A DNA stretch of 10,240 nucleotides from QYOJ01 sp043806735 (GTDB taxonomy: Bacteria; Bacteroidota; Bacteroidia; Bacteroidales; FEN-979), in contig JAZDGR010000130.1 of NCBI GenBank assembly GCA_043806735.1, positions 1 to 10,240 of the forward strand. Direction: 5' to 3'. Under the pieces are notes generated by a model. It was not told the DNA's origin, ran no database searches, and worked only from the letters and a program-made list of their open reading frames with translations. Both the position numbers and the translations under genes were made by a program. Each line of letters opens with the position of its first letter. Position 1 is the stretch's first letter. Below are positions 5,586 to 10,240 of the stretch, in pieces.

Positions 5586-8459
5586 TTAATGTGCTTCCAG
5601 CCAGTTTTTCCCGGTGTTGATGTCAATTACCACCGGGACTTCGAGCGGGATAGCTGCGGGCATTTTATCGAGCAGGATCTTCTTTACCTCTTCAACTTCG
5701 GAGAGGAGGGTATCAAACACCAATTCGTCATGAACCTGCAGAATCATCCTGGATTTCAGTTTTTGTCTTTCCATTTCCCGAAAAATCCCGATCATGGCGA
5801 TCTTGATCATGTCGGCAGCAGTACCCTGGATCGGGGCATTGATGGCATTTCGCTCGGCAAAACCGCGGATGTTGGAATTCCCCGAATTGATGTCTCGCAA
5901 GTACCTTCTCCGTTTCATCATGGTCTCCACATATCCGTGCTTTCTGGCAAATCCGATGGTTTTATCCATGTATTTCCGTATGCCGGGGTACTGAGTAAAA
6001 TACTGATGAATAATCTCTGACGCTTCGGTTCGTGAAATGTTCAGCCGCTCACCAAGGCCAAATGCCGACATGCCATAGGCGATCCCAAAATTTACGGCTT
6101 TTGCTTTTCGCCGCATCTCCTTGGTGACCTCCTCCAGGCTAATCCCGAATATTTTGGTGGCTGTTGCCGCATGGATATCTTTCCCTGTCCTGAAATCTTC
6201 GATCATCGACGGATCGTTGCTCAGGTGTGCAATGATCCGCAACTCGATTTGCGAATAATCGGCCGATAGAAGGATATACTGGTCATTTCTGGGCACAAAT
6301 GCTTTCCGGATCTCCCGGCCCCGTTCGGTACGGATGGGAATGTTCTGGAGATTCGGGTTGTTGGAACTCAGTCGTCCGGTCGCCGCGACGGCCTGGTTAT
6401 ACGAAGTGTGGACCCTCCCGTCGCGCGGATTCACCAAATTGGGCAGTACATCCACGTAAGTGGATTTCAGTTTGGTCAGCGACCGGTAATCCAGGATCCG
6501 GGCGATGATCGGATGTTTGTGAACCAGTTTGGAGAGCACATCCTCACTGGTGGAATACTGCCGGGTACGGGAGGTCTTTTTCGGCTTGGCGATGATCTCC
6601 ATATTGTCAAAAAGGATCTCCCCGAGTTGCTTTGGGGACGCAATGTTGAAGTGGGTTCCCGCATCGGAATAAATTTCCTGCTCCAACTGCTTGATCTCCA
6701 GGTCGAGTTGAACCGAATAATCCTGCAGGGCTTTGACATCAATGGCGACCCCTTCCGCTTCCATGGAGGCAAGCACCGGAATTAACGGGATCTCGATCCT
6801 GTCGAAAAGTTCGCGTGTTCCGGCTTGATCCAACATCGGCTCAAAGAGCGTTTTCAGCCGGAGGGTGACATCGGCGTCTTCCGCCGCATAATCTTTGAGG
6901 GTCTCCGTGTCAACGGTCCGCATACTTAGCTGGTTACCGCCTTTCTTCCCGATCAGCGATTCAATGGATACCGGTTTGTATTGGAGGTACGTTTCGGCAA
7001 GGAAGTCCATGTTGTGGCGGAGGTCGGGCTGAATCAGGTAGTGGGCGATCATGGTATCGAACAGGGTTCCCCCGACTTCCACAGTATACCATTTCAGGAT
7101 CGAGATATCGAATTTCAGATTCTGGCCGACCTTTTCCGTCACCGGGTTTTCAAAAACAGGTTTGAACGCTTCAACCAAATTCTGGGCTTCGTGATAATTG
7201 GCCGGTACAGGAACGTAAAATGCTTCATGAGGCGCGAACGAAAAGGAGAGTCCCACCAGCTCCGAAGTATTCGGATCCAATCCGGTTGTCTCGGTATCAA
7301 AGCAAAATGAAGGCTGGTTTTTTATCAGATCCAACAGATTTTGTACTTTCTTGGGAGTATCACAAAGATGATAGGTATGCAGAGTGGTTTGTAGTGTAGC
7401 GAGAGAAGAGAGATCCTGGCCGGAAAAAAGGTCGCCTGAAAAGACTGGTAACTGGTGACGGGTGACTGGTGAGACGTGGGACGTGGGACGTGGGACGTGA
7501 GGCGAGAGAGAGATTTCGGGTTCCGGCTCCTGACTCCTGACTTCTGACTTCTGACTTCTGACTTCTGACTTTTGGGTGGAGAGCCAGGTGAAATACCTTT
7601 GACCGAAGGTGCGGAATTCCAGCTCACCGAAGATTGTTTTCAGGGCCTCTTCATCCGGAGATTTCAGCTTCAGGGCTTCTTCATCAAACGGGACCGGAAC
7701 ATCCAGGATTATGGTAGCCAGGTTTTTGGACATCAGCGCCTGGTTTCCATACTCTTTCACTTTCTCTTTCCATTTCTCATTGGAAATCGAATCGGCGTTT
7801 TGTATCAAGTTTTCAACGGAGCCGAATGAGGAGATCAGTTTTCTGGCGGTAACTTCTCCGAAACCCGGGATTCCGGGAATGTTGTCGGAAGTATCTCCCC
7901 ACAGGCCAAGGATGTCTCTTACCTGGTCGGGGCGATCGATCCCGAATTTCTCGCAAACCTCCCGAATTCCCAGGATTTCCGATGGATTTCCGAATTTGGC
8001 CGGTTTGTAGATGAACACCTGATCGCTGACAAGCTGACCAAAATCCTTGTCGGAAGTCATCATGTAAGTAATAAAGCCTTTCTTTTCCGCTTCTTTTACC
8101 AGGGTCCCGATGACATCGTCGGCCTCGTAGCCGTCAACCGCCAGGATGGGAATCTGAAATCCTTCAATCAACTGACGGATATATGGAAGTGAAGCAATGA
8201 TATCTTCCGGAGTCTTTTCCCGGTGCGCTTTATAAAGTTCAAACGCTTCGTGACGCACGGTTGGCGCCATGGTATCGAATGCAACTCCGAGGTGGGTGGG
8301 CTGTTCATTCCGGATCACATCAAACAGCGTATTAGCAAAACCCAGGATGGCGGAGGTATTCAGTCCCTTGGAATTAATCCTCGGATTTTTATTCAGCGCG
8401 TAATAAGCCCGGTAGATGAGGGCCATGGCATCCAGGAGAAAAAGCTTCTTTTGTTCCAT
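5586..8459 (-). CDS. polA: DNA polymerase I (5' nuclease, 3'-5' proofreading and polymerase domains)
   Basis: This 957-residue repair and Okazaki-fragment polymerase has every catalytic motif. The 5' nuclease domain (1-292) has D10, YEADDVIG (D114, D115), TSDKDF (D137, D139) and GDTSDNIPGIPGFG (D189, D192; helix-hairpin-helix). The 3'-5' exonuclease domain (about 365-545) has Exo I DTETTG (D388, E390), Exo II NLKFD (N447, D451) and Exo III YAAED (Y524, D528), so proofreading should work. The polymerase domain (about 555-957) has motif A SADYSQIELR (D734), motif B RRKAKAVNFGIAYG (R783, K787, F791, Y795) and motif C QVHDELV (H910, D911). Residues 296-339 form a low-complexity linker encoded by 7-bp tandem repeats, with SEVRSQK as a 7-residue repeat. 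The ATG at 8459 begins the canonical LFLLDAMALIYRAYYAL segment. It diverges from phoH, and the ROK gene follows 88 bases after the stop. Confidence 0.98.
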   Translation of the reverse strand: MEQKKLFLLDAMALIYRAYYALNKNPRINSKGLNTSAILGFANTLFDVIRNEQPTHLGVAFDTMAPTVRHEAFELYKAHREKTPEDIIASLPYIRQLIEGFQIPILAVDGYEADDVIGTLVKEAEKKGFITYMMTSDKDFGQLVSDQVFIYKPAKFGNPSEILGIREVCEKFGIDRPDQVRDILGLWGDTSDNIPGIPGFGEVTARKLISSFGSVENLIQNADSISNEKWKEKVKEYGNQALMSKNLATIILDVPVPFDEEALKLKSPDEEALKTIFGELEFRTFGQRYFTWLSTQKSEVRSQKSEVRSQEPEPEISLSPHVPRPTSHVSPVTRHQLPVFSGDLFSGQDLSSLATLQTTLHTYHLCDTPKKVQNLLDLIKNQPSFCFDTETTGLDPNTSELVGLSFSFAPHEAFYVPVPANYHEAQNLVEAFKPVFENPVTEKVGQNLKFDISILKWYTVEVGGTLFDTMIAHYLIQPDLRHNMDFLAETYLQYKPVSIESLIGKKGGNQLSMRTVDTETLKDYAAEDADVTLRLKTLFEPMLDQAGTRELFDRIEIPLIPVLASMEAEGVAIDVKALQDYSVQLDLEIKQLEQEIYSDAGTHFNIASPKQLGEILFDNMEIIAKPKKTSRTRQYSTSEDVLSKLVHKHPIIARILDYRSLTKLKSTYVDVLPNLVNPRDGRVHTSYNQAVAATGRLSSNNPNLQNIPIRTERGREIRKAFVPRNDQYILLSADYSQIELRIIAHLSNDPSMIEDFRTGKDIHAATATKIFGISLEEVTKEMRRKAKAVNFGIAYGMSAFGLGERLNISRTEASEIIHQYFTQYPGIRKYMDKTIGFARKHGYVETMMKRRRYLRDINSGNSNIRGFAERNAINAPIQGTAADMIKIAMIGIFREMERQKLKSRMILQVHDELVFDTLLSEVEEVKKILLDKMPAAIPLEVPVVIDINTGKNWLEAH
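7444..7473. repeat. 7-bp tandem repeat, GTCACCN units, inside polA
   Basis: Plus-strand units are ACTGGTA, ACTGGTG, ACGGGTG and ACTGGTG, then AG. On the polA coding strand these read as GTCACCA, GTCACCC and GTTACCA. The block encodes roughly residues 329-339 of Pol I. It is the most diverged of three adjacent 7-bp blocks in the linker. Confidence 0.75.
7474..7501. repeat. 7-bp tandem repeat, GTCCCAC units, inside polA
   Basis: Three exact plus-strand copies of ACGTGGG (7474-7494) and a variant ACGTGAG (7495-7501) correspond to GTCCCAC on the coding strand. They encode the proline- and histidine-rich HVPRPTSHVS part of the Pol I linker, about residues 320-329. The block joins the GTCACCN block directly and is separated by 25 bases from the GTCAGAA block. 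Confidence 0.85.
7527..7575. repeat. 7-bp tandem repeat, GTCAGAA units, inside polA
   Basis: Six plus-strand units run from 7527 to 7568: CTCCTGA twice, then CTTCTGA four times. A decayed seventh unit ends at 7575. On the coding strand these are GTCAGGA and GTCAGAA. Three 7-bp units make 21 bp, so the block encodes a 7-residue repeat (SEVRSQK) at Pol I residues 296-311. Because the period is not a multiple of three, all three frames give the same heptapeptide in rotated order. Confidence 0.92.
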
Positions 8460-8466
8460 AGGCAGG

Positions 8467-8497
8467 CAAAGATAACATGAATTTCATCCGGCTTCAA
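8467..8497 (-). promoter_or_regulatory. polA promoter (TTG-N20-TATCTTTG), predicting a near-leaderless mRNA
   Basis: On the minus strand a -33 TTG (8497-8495) is followed after 20 bases by TATCTTTG (8474-8467), a full match to the Bacteroidota -7 consensus at the preferred spacing. The -7 box ends only seven bases before the polA ATG at 8459. Transcription starting at the usual few bases after the box would begin at or within about four bases of the start codon. This is the best promoter match in the window. Confidence 0.65.
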
Positions 8498-8553
8498 CAA
8501 AGGCTTGTTTATATCTTGTCTTGATTTCGCGTTAAACGCTCATGTACTTATTA

Positions 8554-8561
8554 TACATTTA
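8554..8561 (+). promoter_or_regulatory. Weak candidate -7 box for phoH
   Basis: TACATTTA matches seven of eight positions of TAnnTTTG and lies 19 bases before the phoH ATG at 8581. No TTG sits at the expected distance upstream. A looser candidate (TATCTTGT) lies further upstream near 8512. The gap between the divergent polA and phoH genes is 121 bases, so phoH must have its own promoter somewhere in it. Confidence 0.25.
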
Positions 8562-8562
8562 A

Positions 8563-8580
8563 AGGCAAAATGATTTGCCT
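8563..8580 (+). promoter_or_regulatory. Perfect inverted repeat abutting the phoH start codon
   Basis: AGGCAAA, a 4-base ATGA spacer and TTTGCCT form a perfect 7-bp inverted repeat whose last base touches the ATG at 8581. As RNA it would fold into a hairpin over the position of the ribosome binding site. As DNA it could be an operator. A 7-bp repeat is expected about once by chance in 10 kb, so its placement is the main argument. Confidence 0.35.
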
Positions 8581-9918
8581 ATGCCAAATAAGATCGCGAA
8601 GGGAAAAAAGATCTTCGTACTCGACACCAGCGTTCTTCTATACAGTCATGAAGCAATAAATTCCTTTGAGGACAACGAGGTGGTCATCCCGATCACAGTC
8701 CTGGAGGAGCTGGACAATTTCAAAAAAGGAAACGATAACATCAATTTTGAAGCCCGGGAGTTTATCCGGATCATGGATAAACTCTCGAACAGGTCTACCC
8801 TTACCAAGTGGATATCCCTGAAAAACAGCAAGGGCGGGAAATTCAAAGTGGTGATGAATGAACAGAGTGAGTTGGATGCCAATCAGGTGTTCGGCGAGCA
8901 TAAACCCGACCACAACATCCTCAACGTCGCCCTCATCATGATGCTGGAGAATCCCGGAAAAAAAATTGTGCTTGTCTCTAAAGACATCAATCTTCGGCTA
9001 AAAGCGAAAGCGTTAAACATCCATGCAGAAGATTATGAAACCGGGAAGATAAAAGACCTGGAAACGCTCTATTCAGGGAAATCCCTGGTCGAAAATATAG
9101 AAAAGCCCGTGATCGATATGATTTATGAGACCGGCTTTTGCCTGCCGGAAGATATCGGTGTGGTAAAACCCTTTCCCAATCATTATTTCATCCTGAAGAA
9201 CGGAAAAAGTTCGGTCCTTGCTTTTTATAACCCGTTAACTGAGCATATCGAGAAGATCGAGAAACACTCCTGTTATCGTATTACGCCGCGAAATGCCGAA
9301 CAGGTATTTGCCTTTCATGCAATTCTAAATATGAATGTCAGGCTCGTAACCCTGCAGGGAATAGCCGGCACCGGAAAAACCTTGCTGGCGCTGGCGGGTG
9401 CGCTGGAACAGAAACGAAATTTCAAGCAGATCTACCTGGCCCGTCCGATCGTTCCTCTCAGCAACAAAGATATCGGCTACCTTCCCGGAGATATCAAATC
9501 AAAGCTGAATCCTTATATGGAGCCGCTGTGGGACAACCTGAAGTTTATCCAGAACCAATTCAGCGAGAAAGACAAGGAATACAAAGTAATAGCCGATGCA
9601 GTGGAGAATGAAAAACTGGTTATCACGCCGTTGGCATACATTCGCGGACGCAGTATTTCCAATGTTTGTTTCATTGTGGATGAAGCCCAGAACCTGACCC
9701 CTCATGAAGTCAAAACAATCATCACCCGGGCAGGCGAAAATACCAAGATCATCTTTACGGGAGATATTTACCAGATCGATACGCCTTACCTGGATGCTCA
9801 GAGTAACGGGTTGTCGATGATGATCGACAAAATCAAGCATCATCAGATTTATGCTCATATCCGGCTGGAAAAGGGAGAGCGGTCGGAGCTGGCGAACCTC
9901 GCGAATGAATTGTTGTAG
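8581..9918 (+). CDS. PhoH-family ATPase with N-terminal PIN ribonuclease domain (PhoH2/YlaK type)
   Basis: This 445-residue protein joins a PIN nuclease domain to a PhoH ATPase/helicase domain, the arrangement of PhoH2 proteins, which are linked to ATP-driven RNA unwinding and cleavage. The PIN domain (about 8-150) carries the expected acidic residues: FVLDTS (D15), VLEELD (E42, E43), PDHNILNVAL (D110) and VLVSKD (D135). The PhoH domain (about 235-445) has Walker A GIAGTGKT at 260-267, LARPIVP at 286-292, the conserved YIRGRSI at 353-359, Walker B FIVDEAQN at 364-371, and FTGDIYQID at 392-400 as the sensor-type motif. The region between them (150-235) is the usual connecting domain. I chose the ATG at 8581; a TTG in the same frame at 8575 lies within an inverted repeat and is less likely. 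It is divergent from polA and ends 9 bases from the convergent aquaporin gene. No antitoxin-like ORF is visible upstream, so a toxin-antitoxin role is not suggested here. Confidence 0.93.
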   Translation: MPNKIAKGKKIFVLDTSVLLYSHEAINSFEDNEVVIPITVLEELDNFKKGNDNINFEAREFIRIMDKLSNRSTLTKWISLKNSKGGKFKVVMNEQSELDANQVFGEHKPDHNILNVALIMMLENPGKKIVLVSKDINLRLKAKALNIHAEDYETGKIKDLETLYSGKSLVENIEKPVIDMIYETGFCLPEDIGVVKPFPNHYFILKNGKSSVLAFYNPLTEHIEKIEKHSCYRITPRNAEQVFAFHAILNMNVRLVTLQGIAGTGKTLLALAGALEQKRNFKQIYLARPIVPLSNKDIGYLPGDIKSKLNPYMEPLWDNLKFIQNQFSEKDKEYKVIADAVENEKLVITPLAYIRGRSISNVCFIVDEAQNLTPHEVKTIITRAGENTKIIFTGDIYQIDTPYLDAQSNGLSMMIDKIKHHQIYAHIRLEKGERSELANLANELL

Positions 9919-9927
9919 TTAACCCTT

Positions 9928-10240
9928 TTATAAGTTTTTTTCTTTTTCAAATCCGAATTTCCATGCAAGTGCAGCGAGAATAGCGCCGGTTAGAGGAGCG
10001 ACAAAGAATAACCAGAGTTGGGCGAGGGCTTTGCCACCGGCAAAAATGGCAGGTCCAAGACTGCGTGCAGGATTAACGGATGTTCCGGTCACAGGAATGG
10101 TTACGAGGTGGATCAGCATCAGGGTGACGCCGATGGCCAGCCCTGCCATGGCTCCGTTGCCGAATTTAGAGGTTGTTCCAAGGATTACAAAGATGAAAAG
10201 GAAGGTCATTACAGCTTCGATGATGAAAGCGCTCAGTGTA
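9928..10240 (-). CDS. Aquaporin Z-like water channel, C-terminal part (runs off the window)
   Basis: The visible 103 residues are the C-terminal 40-45% of a MIP-family channel; the full protein would be about 230 residues. The first visible segment, SAFIIEAVMTFLFIFVILGTT, is a membrane helix. Next comes a second helix with LMLIHLVTIPVTGTS, the second half-helix with the NPA box (SVNPARSLGPAIF), and a last membrane helix (LWLFFVAPLTGAILAALAW), then a short charged tail. The His of LIH, the Thr nine residues on and the Arg after NPA match the AqpZ selectivity-filter residues H174, T183 and R189, which points to a water-selective channel in the inner membrane rather than a glycerol facilitator. 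The other filter residue and the first NPA box lie beyond position 10240. The start codon is also outside; the methionine at 10209 is internal to a helix. The gene converges on phoH with a 9-base gap. Confidence 0.9.
   Translation of the reverse strand, partial: TLSAFIIEAVMTFLFIFVILGTTSKFGNGAMAGLAIGVTLMLIHLVTIPVTGTSVNPARSLGPAIFAGGKALAQLWLFFVAPLTGAILAALAWKFGFEKEKNL

Noticed and set aside
7325..7627. Separate 100-residue minus-strand ORF overlapping the polA linker
   Set aside because: It repeats the SEVRSQK heptad only because a 7-bp repeat reads alike in all frames. Outside the repeat it resembles no protein and it lies inside polA.
5586..8459. polA broken or a pseudogene because of the internal repeats
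   Set aside because: The frame is continuous through the repeats, and all proofreading and polymerase motifs downstream (D388, D528, D734, F791, D911) are present in the same frame.
8575..8580. TTG at 8575 as the start of phoH
   Set aside because: The ATG two codons later is a better start, and the TTG lies inside the 3' arm of the inverted repeat.
8581..9918. PIN-PhoH gene as a toxin-antitoxin module
   Set aside because: No small antitoxin-like ORF precedes it; the 121 bases upstream are a divergent promoter region shared with polA.
9919..9960. Terminator between the convergent phoH and aquaporin genes
   Set aside because: There is a T-rich stretch on the plus strand around 9936-9948, but I found no convincing hairpin stem before it.

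Overview
The window comes from a chromosome of the phylum Bacteroidota, most likely a Bacteroidales-type lineage. The evidence is a run of secreted proteins with C-terminal type IX secretion (T9SS) sorting domains, two gingipain-like C25 peptidases, and Bacteroidota-style -7 promoter elements (TAnnTTTG) ahead of several genes. The phylum is well supported. The finer placement is a guess from the style of the proteins and repeats.

Layout, left to right. (1) 1-472, minus: the first 157 codons of a C25 peptidase, cut by the window edge. (2) 540-2645, minus: a complete C25 peptidase with its His/Cys pair and a T9SS tail. (3) 2815-4305, minus: a secreted protein with a thioredoxin-like CxxC domain, a PKD domain and a T9SS tail, followed by a strong intrinsic terminator. 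(4) 4376-5497, minus: a ROK-family sugar kinase-like protein lacking the usual zinc motif. (5) 5586-8459, minus: DNA polymerase I with all three enzymatic domains. (6) 8581-9918, plus: a PIN-PhoH ATPase divergent from polA. (7) 9928-10240, minus: the C-terminal part of an AqpZ-type aquaporin, convergent with phoH.

The left 4.3 kb is an export module: three consecutive T9SS-type genes, each with its own promoter-like -7 box. They are probably surface or secreted proteins for protein degradation or adhesion. The right part is housekeeping: replication/repair (polA), RNA metabolism (PIN-PhoH), sugar phosphorylation (ROK) and water transport. The ROK gene has no visible promoter of its own and probably follows polA transcription.

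No clearly new multi-gene system is visible. The most unusual feature is a set of short tandem repeats on both sides of the polA reading frame's 3' half. Three blocks of 7-bp units, all variants of GTCNNNN, encode the linker between the 5' nuclease and proofreading domains of Pol I. Two further blocks, with 8-9 bp and 10 bp units, fill nearly the whole polA-ROK gap. Because 7 is not a multiple of 3, gain or loss of one or two units in the polA blocks would truncate Pol I just after its 5' nuclease domain. I checked this in both alternative frames. No stretch longer than 300 bases lacks a gene.
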